Of a stretch of 27,900 nt of DNA, positions 16,174 through 24,074 are shown in pieces. A program made the position numbers and the translations under genes. The first letter of the stretch is position 1. Every line of letters begins with the position of its first letter. This DNA comes from an uncultured Clostridia bacterium (GTDB lineage Bacteria; Bacillota; Clostridia; TANB77; CAG-508): contig CAKOPZ010000021.1 in the NCBI GenBank assembly GCA_934101145.1, positions 1-27,900 on the forward strand, in the 5' to 3' direction. Under the pieces are notes generated by a model, which made no database searches, was not told the DNA's origin, and saw nothing but the letters and a program-made list of their open reading frames with translations.

Positions 16174-16192
16174 AGTATTAACTGATAATACT
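16174..16192 (-). promoter_or_regulatory. dyad in the leader of the 15822-16124 gene
   Basis: AGTATTA (16174-16180) and TAATACT (16186-16192) flank ACTGA. The dyad lies just inside the predicted minus-strand transcript and could be an operator or a leader hairpin. The CTGATA string in it recurs in the dyad at 16237-16256. Confidence 0.45.
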
Positions 16193-16213
16193 AAAACATA
16201 TATCGCAATAGTT

Positions 16214-16242
16214 ATTATAATACATATAAGATATTATGTCAA
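16214..16242 (-). promoter_or_regulatory. consensus promoter of the 15822-16124 gene
   Basis: Read on the minus strand, TTGACA (16242-16237) and TATAAT (16219-16214) are both perfect and 17 bases apart. The -35 hexamer is the left arm of the dyad TGTCAATA-CTGA-TATTGACA (16237-16256), whose right arm is the -35 of uvrA. Confidence 0.85.
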
Positions 16243-16250
16243 TACTGATA

Positions 16251-16279
16251 TTGACAAACACAAACTTATGTTTTATAAT
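16251..16279 (+). promoter_or_regulatory. consensus uvrA promoter with shared dyad and LexA-like site
   Basis: TTGACA (16251-16256) and TATAAT (16274-16279) are perfect and 17 bases apart. The -35 is the right arm of a 20-bp dyad centred between the two divergent genes. Between -35 and -10 lies AAAC-TTAT-GTTT (16262-16273), symmetrical and close to the GAAC-N4-GTTC form bound by LexA in Firmicutes, which often controls uvrA. The first base differs from the usual G, so the LexA reading is tentative. Confidence 0.85.
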
Positions 16280-16312
16280 GAGTTTATTGAGGAAAAAGGA
16301 ATGTGATTTATT

Positions 16313-19138
16313 ATGCAAAATAGTATTATTATAAAAGGTGCAAAAGAGCACAATTTAAAGAATATAAATTTAGTGATACCACGCGATAAACTTGTTGTTA
16401 TTACTGGACTTTCAGGCTCTGGAAAATCATCTTTAGCATTTGATACACTATATGCTGAAGGACAAAGAAGATATGTTGAAAGTTTATCTTCATATGCAAG
16501 ACAATTTTTAGGTTTAATGGAAAAACCTGATGTAGAATTGATAGAAGGATTATCTCCTGCTATATCAATTGACCAAAAGACTACTTCTAAAAATCCACGC
16601 TCTACTGTTGGTACAGTTACAGAAATTTATGATTATATTCGTCTATTGTATGCACGTATTGGTGTTCCATATTGTCCAAAATGTGGCAAGAAAATAGAAA
16701 AGCAAACAATAGATCAAATAGTTGATAATATTCTTGAACTTGAACAAGGAACTAAAATTCAAGTTCTTGCTCCTGTTATAAGAGGAAGAAAGGGTGAATT
16801 TACTAAATTATTAGAAGATTTTCAAAAAGAAGGATTTGTTCGCGCAAGAATAGATGGAGAAATAGTAGAATTATCTGATGATATTAGTATAGATAGAAAA
16901 AAGAAACATAATGTTGAAATTGTTGTTGATAGGTTAGTTATAAAACCTGACATCAGAAGCAGATTAACTGAATCTGTTGAAATTGCACTAAAACATGCAA
17001 ACAATTTAGTAAGCATAGATATTTCTGGAAAAGAAACAAAATTATATAGTCAAAATTATGCTTGTCCAGATTGCGGAATTAGTTTTGATGAATTATCTCC
17101 ACGTATGTTTTCTTTTAACAATCCTTTTGGAGCTTGCCCAGCATGTACAGGTATAGGATATTTGATGAAAATGGATCCAGACTTAATTATTCCAGACAAA
17201 AATAAAACATTATATGATGGAGTTAAGGCATTTGGTTCAAGCACAATGAAAAAAGGCGAAACAATGGCTAAGATGTATTTTGAAAGTATTGCAAGACATT
17301 ATGGAGTTGATATTTCTGTTCCTATAAAGAAACTTCCAAAAGACTTTTTAGATAAAATTTTATATGGAACGGGAACAGAAGAAATTGATTTTGAGTATGC
17401 TTCTGCAGCAGGTGTAAGGAGATTTACTACACCATTTGAAGGCGTAATTCCAACACTTGAAAGAAGACATAATGAAACAAAATCTCAAGGGATGAGAGAT
17501 TTTTACGAATATTATATGAGTGAAAGTGAATGCCCAGAATGTAATGGAGCAAGATTAAAAAAAGAAGTACTTGCAGTAAGAGTTGGAGATAAAAATATAA
17601 ATGAATTAACAAGTATGTCAATTGATAAGATAAAGGACTATTTAAATTCATTACAATTAAGTGAAAAAGATCAAATGATTGCAGACCAAATATTTAAAGA
17701 ACTTAATAAAAGACTTCAATTTTTGATGGATGTTGGTCTTGAATACCTAACTCTTTCTAGAAGTGCTGGAACATTATCAGGTGGAGAAGCACAACGTATT
17801 AGACTTGCAACACAAATAGGCTCTGGTTTAACAGGAGTACTTTATATACTTGATGAGCCAAGTATAGGACTTCATCAAAGAGATAATGAAAAACTTATTG
17901 CTACTTTAAAAAAACTTAGAGATTTAGGCAATACAGTGCTTGTGGTTGAACATGATGAAGATACAATGTATGCAGCAGACCAAATTATAGACATTGGCCC
18001 TGGTGCAGGGATGCATGGTGGAAATGTTATGGCACAAGGAACAGCAGAGGAAATAAAACTTGTAGCTGATTCTATAACAGGACAATATTTAAGTGGAAAA
18101 AAACAAATTCCTGTGCCTAAAAAGAGAAGAAAATCAAATGGAAAAGCCATTGAAGTAAAAGGAGCTTCAGAAAACAATTTAAAAAATATAAATGTTAAAT
18201 TTCCACTTGGACAATTTGTATGTGTGACAGGAGTTTCAGGTTCTGGAAAAAGTACGCTTGTAAACGAAATACTTTATAAGACAGTTGCAAAAGAACTAAA
18301 TGGTTCAACAGAAAAACCAGGAAAATGCAAAGAAATAAAAGGACTTCATAATATTGATAAAATAATAAATATTGACCAATCTCCAATAGGAAGGACACCG
18401 CGTTCAAATCCTGCAACATATACAGGTGCATTTGATATTATACGTGATATTTTTGCAGGTACAAATGAAGCAAAAATGAGAGGTTATGAAAAAGGAAGAT
18501 TTAGTTTTAATGTTCAAGGAGGAAGGTGTGAAGCTTGTAATGGAGATGGAATATTAAAAATAGAAATGCACTTTTTGCCAGATATTTATGTACCATGCGA
18601 AGTATGTAAGGGAAAAAGATATAATAAGGAAACCTTAGAGGTTAAATATAAAGGAAAGACAATAGCAGATGTACTTGATATGACTGTTGAAGAAGCTTTA
18701 GTATTTTTTGAAAATATTCCAAGAATAAAACAAAAAATACAAACTTTGTATGATGTTGGACTTGGATATATTAAATTAGGACAACCATCTACAACACTAT
18801 CAGGTGGAGAGGCACAACGTATTAAACTTGCAACAGAGCTTTCTAAAAAAGCTACAGGAAAGACATTGTATATATTAGATGAGCCTACAACAGGACTTCA
18901 TATTGCAGATGTTCATAAATTGGTGGAAATACTTCAAAGACTTGTTGACACAGGAAACAGTGTAATTGTAATAGAACACAATTTGGATTTAATAAAAACA
19001 GCTGATTATATAATAGACCTTGGGCCAGAAGGCGGAGATAATGGAGGACAAATTGTTGCAGTTGGATCACCCGAACATATATGCAGAAATGAACAAAGTT
19101 ATACAGGCAAGTTCTTAAAGAAATATCTGGAACAATAA
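16313..19138 (+). CDS. uvrA: UvrABC excision nuclease subunit A
   Basis: UvrA dimers scan DNA for bulky lesions and load UvrB. The 941-residue protein is full length, with two ABC modules. Walker A motifs are GLSGSGKSS (32-40) and GVSGSGKST (640-648). The first signature is in LSGGEAQRIRLATQIGSGL and the second in LSGGEAQRIKLATELSKK; the Walker B motifs are LYILDEPSIGLH and LYILDEPTTGLH. Zinc sites are visible as C-P-K-C with C-P-D-C and C-P-A-C, C-P-E-C, and C-E-A-C with C-E-V-C. It starts 13 bases after AAGGA, from a consensus promoter with a LexA-like site. uvrB lies just upstream but is separated by a foreign minus-strand gene, so the usual uvrBA operon is interrupted. Intact. Confidence 0.98.
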   Translation: MQNSIIIKGAKEHNLKNINLVIPRDKLVVITGLSGSGKSSLAFDTLYAEGQRRYVESLSSYARQFLGLMEKPDVELIEGLSPAISIDQKTTSKNPRSTVGTVTEIYDYIRLLYARIGVPYCPKCGKKIEKQTIDQIVDNILELEQGTKIQVLAPVIRGRKGEFTKLLEDFQKEGFVRARIDGEIVELSDDISIDRKKKHNVEIVVDRLVIKPDIRSRLTESVEIALKHANNLVSIDISGKETKLYSQNYACPDCGISFDELSPRMFSFNNPFGACPACTGIGYLMKMDPDLIIPDKNKTLYDGVKAFGSSTMKKGETMAKMYFESIARHYGVDISVPIKKLPKDFLDKILYGTGTEEIDFEYASAAGVRRFTTPFEGVIPTLERRHNETKSQGMRDFYEYYMSESECPECNGARLKKEVLAVRVGDKNINELTSMSIDKIKDYLNSLQLSEKDQMIADQIFKELNKRLQFLMDVGLEYLTLSRSAGTLSGGEAQRIRLATQIGSGLTGVLYILDEPSIGLHQRDNEKLIATLKKLRDLGNTVLVVEHDEDTMYAADQIIDIGPGAGMHGGNVMAQGTAEEIKLVADSITGQYLSGKKQIPVPKKRRKSNGKAIEVKGASENNLKNINVKFPLGQFVCVTGVSGSGKSTLVNEILYKTVAKELNGSTEKPGKCKEIKGLHNIDKIINIDQSPIGRTPRSNPATYTGAFDIIRDIFAGTNEAKMRGYEKGRFSFNVQGGRCEACNGDGILKIEMHFLPDIYVPCEVCKGKRYNKETLEVKYKGKTIADVLDMTVEEALVFFENIPRIKQKIQTLYDVGLGYIKLGQPSTTLSGGEAQRIKLATELSKKATGKTLYILDEPTTGLHIADVHKLVEILQRLVDTGNSVIVIEHNLDLIKTADYIIDLGPEGGDNGGQIVAVGSPEHICRNEQSYTGKFLKKYLEQ

Positions 19139-19178
19139 ATTAACTGATAAAATATGTACTGGTAAAAGAAAAATATGC

Positions 19179-19235
19179 AAAAGCAGAAGTTTAGAGCTAT
19201 ATTCTTAAAAAGATTAGCTTAAAACTTCTGCTTTT
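19179..19235. terminator. long terminator hairpin after uvrA
   Basis: AAAAGCAGAAGTTT (19179-19192) pairs with AAACTTCTGCTTTT (19222-19235), and after one mismatch the stem continues with AGCTA and TAGCT. It ends in TTTT. It can also serve the minus-strand microprotein gene at 19252-19356. Confidence 0.85.
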
Positions 19236-19251
19236 ATAATACAAAAACTAA

Positions 19252-19356
19252 CTATTTATTGTTATTGTTATTATTATCTATTCTTTCATTGTTTTGCTCA
19301 TTTCTATTATTATTTTTGTTATTTTTCTTATTTTCTTTTTTATTTTTTTCTGACAT
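19252..19356 (-). CDS. Asn/Lys-rich microprotein, 34 aa
   Basis: A short frame with GGAGG eleven bases before ATG encodes M-S-E-K-N-K-K-E-N and then alternating Asn, Lys, Glu and Arg, ending in a run of Asn and one Lys. About 44 percent of residues are Asn. It has no hydrophobic segment and would be disordered and basic. The ribosome site and the terminator on its far side support translation, but low-complexity A-rich DNA can mimic such frames. A 65-residue reading frame on the plus strand over the same DNA is an artefact of its T-richness. The family is unknown. Confidence 0.45.
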   Translation of the reverse strand: MSEKNKKENKKNNKNNNRNEQNNERIDNNNNNNK

Positions 19357-19500
19357 AATCAAAAGCACCTCCAATCTTAAATTCAATTATATTTTTTACA
19401 AATTTTCAAAAAAATATTCAAGTAGTTGTGATTTTTTTTATGTTATGATAGAATAACTTTTGTAAAAATACAAATAATAAAAAAGGAATGTGATTTTTAA

Positions 19501-20193
19501 ATGGAACATATTGTTATAGGAATAGAAGGACTTGTTGGAGCAGGCAAAACATCTATATCAAGAGAGCTTTTAAATAAAATACCAAATAGCATTATTTTGC
19601 ATGGTGGAAATCTATATAGAGGAATTGTTTATGCTTTAATGCAATTTAAAAAAAGTGAAACGAATATTGCAAATTTAGAAAGCAATTTGCACAATATAGA
19701 TATAAAAAATTTAATGGATAAATTACAAGTAAAAATAGAAATAGAAAATAGAGAAAGCGTGGTATATGTTGCAGGAAAAAAAATTGATGAAGAGGAACTT
19801 CAATCTCCTGAAAACTCTCTAGCTGTATCTATTGCAGGAAAAACAGCGAATAACACCCATTTATATATGTTTGCAAGAGGCCTTATAGATGCATATAAGC
19901 AAAAATATAATGTTATCGTATCAGGTAGAGATTTGATGAAAATTTATCCTGATATGAATTACCATTTTTTGATAACAGCATCTTTAGATGAACGTGTTAG
20001 AAGAAAGTGCATACAATATAACGAAGCAGAAAAAATAGAAGAAATTAGACAAAACATCATTAAAAGAGATAAATTACAAGAAGAAGCAGGTTTTTATAAA
20101 AAATATAAAAATACAATTGAAGTTGATGTAACAGAATGTAAGGATGCAACTGAAGGAGCAGAAAAAATAATATCATATATAAAAGAACTATAA
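19501..20193 (+). CDS. cytidylate-kinase-like nucleotide kinase
   Basis: The 230-residue protein has the P-loop GLVGAGKTS (10-18), the substrate-binding G-G-N-L-Y-R-G-I region, V-S-G-R-D-L in the place of the Cmk G-R-D-I, and LITASLDERVRRK, which matches the L-T-A-S-x-E-E-R-A-x-R-R lid of (d)CMP kinases. Cmk phosphorylates CMP and dCMP with ATP. The usual G-T-V-V-F-P after GRD is M-K-I-Y-P here and the P-loop has Leu-Val where Pro-Ala is typical, so it may be a diverged paralogue with another substrate. It precedes murD by 16 bases and probably forms an operon with it. The leader (19480-19496) is the same 17 bases as that of uvrA. Confidence 0.8.
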   Translation: MEHIVIGIEGLVGAGKTSISRELLNKIPNSIILHGGNLYRGIVYALMQFKKSETNIANLESNLHNIDIKNLMDKLQVKIEIENRESVVYVAGKKIDEEELQSPENSLAVSIAGKTANNTHLYMFARGLIDAYKQKYNVIVSGRDLMKIYPDMNYHFLITASLDERVRRKCIQYNEAEKIEEIRQNIIKRDKLQEEAGFYKKYKNTIEVDVTECKDATEGAEKIISYIKEL

Positions 20194-20209
20194 TAGGGAG
20201 GAAATAAAA

Positions 20210-21604
20210 GTGGATAATACAAACTTAGAAGAATTTGAAAGATACGCAAGAGGAAAAAAAGTTGCAATAATTGGAATAGGTGTAAGTAATCTGCCACTAC
20301 TTGAATATTTTTATGATTTAAATGCACGTGTAACAATATTTGACTCAAAGGAAAGTAATCAAATTAGTGTGGAAGCAATGCAAAAAATAGAAAAATATGG
20401 ATTTGAATTTATAGGAGGAAAGGATTCTTTAAGTAGACTAAAAGGATTTGATATTATCTTTAGATCACCAAGCTGTATGCCTGACAGACCAGAACTTGTA
20501 GAGGCTGTTGAAAATGGAGCTGTTTTAACATCAGAGATTGAAATGGTTTTAAAACTTGCACCTTGCAAAGTAATTGGTGTTACTGGAACAGAAGGCAAAA
20601 CGACAACAACAACATTAATTAATGAAATTGTAAAAAAATCTGGAAGAAAAACATATTTAGGTGGGAATATGGGAAAACCTATATTTACAAAGATAAGAAA
20701 TATTAAACCTGAAAACATTATAATACTTGAATTAAGTAGTTTTCAATTATCGGATATGGATATTAGCCCTGATATTTCTGTTGTTACAAATATTTATCCA
20801 GATCATTTGAATGTACATAAATCATATGAAGAATATAGAGAAGCTAAGAAAAATATATTCGAATATCAATCAGAAAACGGAATTGTAGTGCTAAATTATG
20901 ATAATGAATTTACAAGAGAATTTGCTAAAGAAGCAAATGGAAAAGTAATTTTCTTTAGTAGTAAAGAGAAACTAGATGATGGATTTATATATGATAAGGC
21001 AGATGGCACAATAAAATATTGCGAAGATGGTGTAAGAAGACATATTATAAAAAAAGAGGATATAAAATTAAGAGGAATACACAACTATGAAAATATTTGT
21101 GCTGCTCTTGCTGCAACAAGTTCGATAGTTGATGTTGATACACAAATAAAAGCAATAGAGGAATTTACAGGAGTAGAACATAGACTTGAATTTGTGCGTG
21201 AACTTAATAATGTGAAATGGTATAATGATTCAATTGGAACAAGTCCAGCAAGTACAATTGCAGGATTAAATTCATTTGATGAAGATATAATTTTACTTGC
21301 AGGAGGCTCTGACAAAGGACTTGATTATGAAGAAGTAGGGAAGACAATTGCAAGAAAAGTAAGAGCTTTAATTTTGACTGGTCCTACATCAGAAAAGATA
21401 GAAAATGCTACAAAACAAGCTTTAAATGGCAAAAGCATAGAAATATATTATACAAGTAATATGCAAGAATCTGTAAATCTTGCAAAAGATATTGCAAAAG
21501 CAGGAGATGTGGTACTACTTTCACCAGCAAGTGCAAGTTTTGATTTGTATAAAAATTTTGAAGAAAGAGGACATCAATTTAAAGACTATGTAAATAATTT
21601 ATAG
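20210..21604 (+). CDS. murD: UDP-N-acetylmuramoylalanine--D-glutamate ligase
   Basis: MurD adds D-glutamate to UDP-MurNAc-L-Ala in the cytoplasm, an ATP-dependent step of peptidoglycan synthesis. The 464 residues show the N-terminal Rossmann-like domain (V-A-I-I-G-I-G-V-S), the ATP loop GVTGTEGKTTTTT (123-135; Glu stands where Asn is common), LELSSFQL, the Y-P-D-H-L-N-V-H segment, G-V-E-H-R-L-E and WYNDSIGTSPAST. All are diagnostic of MurD. The start is GTG at 20210, supported by GGGAGG eight bases away. It follows the Cmk-like gene closely. Intact. Confidence 0.96.
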   Translation: MDNTNLEEFERYARGKKVAIIGIGVSNLPLLEYFYDLNARVTIFDSKESNQISVEAMQKIEKYGFEFIGGKDSLSRLKGFDIIFRSPSCMPDRPELVEAVENGAVLTSEIEMVLKLAPCKVIGVTGTEGKTTTTTLINEIVKKSGRKTYLGGNMGKPIFTKIRNIKPENIIILELSSFQLSDMDISPDISVVTNIYPDHLNVHKSYEEYREAKKNIFEYQSENGIVVLNYDNEFTREFAKEANGKVIFFSSKEKLDDGFIYDKADGTIKYCEDGVRRHIIKKEDIKLRGIHNYENICAALAATSSIVDVDTQIKAIEEFTGVEHRLEFVRELNNVKWYNDSIGTSPASTIAGLNSFDEDIILLAGGSDKGLDYEEVGKTIARKVRALILTGPTSEKIENATKQALNGKSIEIYYTSNMQESVNLAKDIAKAGDVVLLSPASASFDLYKNFEERGHQFKDYVNNL

Positions 21605-21663
21605 TAACAATTTATTTGATAAAAACATATTATATTGAAGAATAAATAAATAGGAGGAATAAT

Positions 21664-22161
21664 ATGTTTTATCAAAATTATGAAGACTACATTAGAAGTA
21701 TATTAGGTTATCCAGTTGAATCAAATACATATGAAGCATATATGAGACAGCCATTATACGAAGCAAGAGAACAATATAATTTTCAAAGTACGGATAATAG
21801 TGAATTAATGAAACTTTATCCTGAAATATACAATGTAGTAAATCCCATGGTTAGGAAAATATGTGAGGGGAACACAAAGACTGTTGATAGAGACTTGATA
21901 GAAAAAATGAGTAGTGAAATTTATTCAAACTTAGAAATGCAACCAGACAAAAATGGAGGCAAAGAGGTAAGGCAAGCAGCTGTAAACAATAATATTCTTC
22001 AAGATTTAATTAAGATATTATTATTAAATCAACTGCTAAATCAAAATAGACCACCAAGACCTGGACCACCACCTCCTCCAAGACCTCCGATGCCACCAAG
22101 GCCACCTAGACCTCCCTTTCCACGTGAAGATAGGAGTTACAACAATTATTTAAGATTTTAA
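21664..22161 (+). CDS. hypothetical protein with proline-rich C-terminal tail, 165 aa
   Basis: The N-terminal part (1 to about 125) is soluble and acidic, with many tyrosines (M-F-Y-Q-N-Y-E-D-Y) and the segment LYPEIYNVVNPMVRKICEG, a pattern I associate with uncharacterised clostridial proteins, some thought to be spore-associated. A hydrophobic helix ILQDLIKILLLNQLLNQ leads into a tail (about 129-152) that is almost only Pro and Arg, in P-P-R-P and P-P-M-P-P-R type units. The tail may mediate binding to a surface or partner. There is no signal peptide. TAGGAGG lies just before the ATG. It is followed by its own terminator at 22180-22217. Function unknown. Confidence 0.75.
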   Translation: MFYQNYEDYIRSILGYPVESNTYEAYMRQPLYEAREQYNFQSTDNSELMKLYPEIYNVVNPMVRKICEGNTKTVDRDLIEKMSSEIYSNLEMQPDKNGGKEVRQAAVNNNILQDLIKILLLNQLLNQNRPPRPGPPPPPRPPMPPRPPRPPFPREDRSYNNYLRF

Positions 22162-22179
22162 AATTAGAAAAATTTTCCA

Positions 22180-22217
22180 AGATATACAATTATAAGTTGT
22201 ATATCTTTATTTTTTTT
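22180..22217 (+). terminator. intrinsic terminator after the Pro-rich protein gene
   Basis: AGATATACAA (22180-22189) pairs with TTGTATATCT (22197-22206), followed by TTATTTTTTTT. Confidence 0.85.
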
Positions 22218-22277
22218 GCAGACAATATTAATATCATTTAAAATTTTAAATGGTACTATTGGAAAGGCGGTAATAGT

Positions 22278-22715
22278 ATGAAAGTTAAAGATTGTATGTG
22301 TCATGAAGTTGCATATGTAAATCCTGATTGTTCTGTAGAAGAATGTGCTAAATTAATGTGTAATAATCATGTAGGTTGTATACCTGTATGTAACACAAAC
22401 AAGGAAGTTGTTGGACTTGTAACAGATAGAGATATATTACTTCGTACAGTTGGATGTTCAAAAGATATTAAACAAACACCTGTAAGTGATATTATGACTT
22501 GTAAAGTATGCTGTTGTACTCCAGAAGCAGATATTTCTGATGCAGAAAAAATAATGTCTGAAAATCAGATAAGAAGATTGCCAGTTATAAATGACAATAA
22601 AATAGTTGGTATATTAACTTTAGGAGATTTAGCTGCAAATTCAGAAGTAGAGAGCAAAGGAGTATGTGATACTTTGGAAGATATATGCGACTGTAGTAAA
22701 AAGAACGCACAGTAG
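22278..22715 (+). CDS. cysteine-rich tandem CBS-domain protein, 145 aa
   Basis: Two CBS domains make up nearly the whole protein: CBS1 about 1-58 (D-C-M-x-x-x-V-A-Y-V-N-P, GLVTDRDI) and CBS2 about 66-124 (D-I-M, then RRLPVINDNKIVGILTLGDL). Paired CBS domains bind adenosine nucleotides and act as energy sensors. This copy is unusual in having 15 cysteines (6, 8, 18, 23, 28, 34, 38, 60, 75, 78, 79, 80, 130, 137, 139), among them the cluster M-T-C-K-V-C-C-C. That density suggests metal or redox sensing added to the usual fold. AAAGGCGG precedes the ATG. It appears to be a single-gene unit. Confidence 0.88.
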   Translation: MKVKDCMCHEVAYVNPDCSVEECAKLMCNNHVGCIPVCNTNKEVVGLVTDRDILLRTVGCSKDIKQTPVSDIMTCKVCCCTPEADISDAEKIMSENQIRRLPVINDNKIVGILTLGDLAANSEVESKGVCDTLEDICDCSKKNAQ

Positions 22716-22749
22716 TACAAAATAAATGGACAAATATTAATATTTAATA

Positions 22750-22790
22750 AAATGGGGCATAATATTTATATAGAAATATATGTCCCATTT
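22750..22790 (+). terminator. hairpin between the CBS gene and the YtvI-like gene
   Basis: AAATGGGGCATA (22750-22761) pairs with TATGTCCCATTT (22779-22790) with one G-U wobble. It is the only structure in the gap. It lacks a proper T run, so it may be a weak terminator or a leader hairpin for the downstream gene. Confidence 0.45.
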
Positions 22791-22823
22791 ACAATATTTA
22801 TAGAAAAGAGAGTGCGTACATAA

Positions 22824-23918
22824 ATGATTGTTGATTTGAATTATTGCTATAGAGTTGCAAGAAATATAATAATATTACTCTTAAGTATTTTAGGCGTATT
22901 TATTGGTTTTAAATTTGCTATATTTTATATGCCTTTTTTAGTTGCTTTTATTATATCAATTATGATAGAACCAATAATAAAATTTATCATGAAGAAAACT
23001 AAATTAAAACGAAGGACGAGTTCTATAATAGTTTTCATTATAGCATTAGGAATTATTATAGGAATAATTACACTTGCTATAACATCATTGATAACAGAAA
23101 CATCGGAAATAATGACGAATTTTAATGAATATGCTGAAACTGTATATAATATGACGCAAAATTTTATGCAGAGTTTTGATTTTAAAAAATTAAAAATACC
23201 AGAAAATGTAATTCAAACAGTTCAAAACTCTATGAATGAATTATTGCAAACTGCCACAGTTTGGACTAAAGGAGCTCTAAGCGGAGTGATAAACTTTATA
23301 ACATCAATTCCTACTATTGGAATTTGCACCATGGTAACACTTCTTGCATTATATTTTATATGTGTTGATAAAATATATATGATAGATCAAATAGAACATC
23401 ACTTACCAGAAACATGGGTAAAAAAGATAGGAGTGCATTTGCGTGATTTAATAAAAACACTTGGAGGATACTTAAAGGCGGAAGTAATATTAATAGTTAT
23501 TTCTTTTATAATATCATTAATTGGACTGTATATATTTCACTTTATGGGATTAAATGTAGAATATCCTTTTTTGATTGCTTTGCTAATTGGGTTTGTTGAT
23601 GCTCTGCCAATATTTGGTTCTGGAACTGTAATGATACCATGGGCAGTATTTACAGCATTTATGGGAGATTTAAAATTAGCACTTGCAATATTTATTTTAT
23701 GGACAATAATGTCTATTGTAAGACAATTTATAGAACCTAGAATAGTAAGTGGCCATATTGGGATACATCCGATTTTTACTCTTATTGCAATGTATACTGG
23801 ATTTAAACTTATAGGAGTAATAGGAATGTTTGTAGGCCCAATTGTTTTGATTATATTAAAAAATATCTATCAAACATTGATAGATAAAGGAGTTGTAAAA
23901 TCTATATTTGAAAGATAA
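22824..23918 (+). CDS. AI-2E family membrane protein, YtvI-like sporulation protein
   Basis: The 364-residue protein has about eight hydrophobic segments and the layout of the AI-2E/PerM family: paired N-terminal spans (residues about 12-50), a third near 65-90, a soluble middle part (90-155), then a span near 155-178, and the C-terminal half with FPFLIALLIGFVDALPIFGSG-like sequence (here YPFLIALLIGFVDALPIFGS) and the PRIVSGHIGIHP segment. The latter two are characteristic of YtvI, a sporulation integral membrane protein. Family members are transporters of uncertain substrate. The Shine-Dalgarno sequence is weak (AGAGAG). Its stop codon (23916-23918) lies inside the left arm of the inverted-repeat element B. 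Confidence 0.85.
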   Translation: MIVDLNYCYRVARNIIILLLSILGVFIGFKFAIFYMPFLVAFIISIMIEPIIKFIMKKTKLKRRTSSIIVFIIALGIIIGIITLAITSLITETSEIMTNFNEYAETVYNMTQNFMQSFDFKKLKIPENVIQTVQNSMNELLQTATVWTKGALSGVINFITSIPTIGICTMVTLLALYFICVDKIYMIDQIEHHLPETWVKKIGVHLRDLIKTLGGYLKAEVILIVISFIISLIGLYIFHFMGLNVEYPFLIALLIGFVDALPIFGSGTVMIPWAVFTAFMGDLKLALAIFILWTIMSIVRQFIEPRIVSGHIGIHPIFTLIAMYTGFKLIGVIGMFVGPIVLIILKNIYQTLIDKGVVKSIFER

Positions 23919-24074
23919 GAAAAGTGGTACTTTTGGGGGAATGCCCCAAAAGTACTACTTTTTTATTGCAAAAGGAAAAATCGTAGATTTTTACTATTGC
24001 AACAAGGTTAAGTTACTATAGGTAGTGCATGTTTGCGAAGCAAAATGCACATATGGCGAAGCCACTTTTCTTAT
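23915..24074. repeat. 160-bp inverted-repeat element B made of serial hairpins
   Basis: A 13-bp perfect inverted repeat, ATAAGAAAAGTGG (23915-23927) and its complement (24062-24074), bounds the intergenic region. Both convergent genes end inside these arms, with their TAA stop codons at 23916-23918 and 24073-24071. Inside are, in order, the terminator at 23920-23962, an arm pair TTGCA/TGCAA near 23966-24002 with an inner AAAAATC/GATTTTT stem, GTGCAT-G-TTTGC-GAA-GCAAA-ATGCAC, and TGGC-GAA-GCCA. The GCGAAGC mini-hairpins recall the TTCG-loop hairpins of element A, although the sequences are not the same. Confidence 0.65.
23920..23966. terminator. bidirectional terminator within element B
   Basis: A 19-bp stem (23920-23938 with 23944-23962, one G-T wobble) has a five-base loop, A4 at its left foot and a run of T at its right foot. 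It can stop transcripts from both convergent genes. Confidence 0.9.

Noticed and set aside
19259..19456. Leu/Phe-rich 65-codon frame on the plus strand
   Set aside because: It is a T-rich artefact opposite the Asn-rich microprotein; it has no ribosome site.
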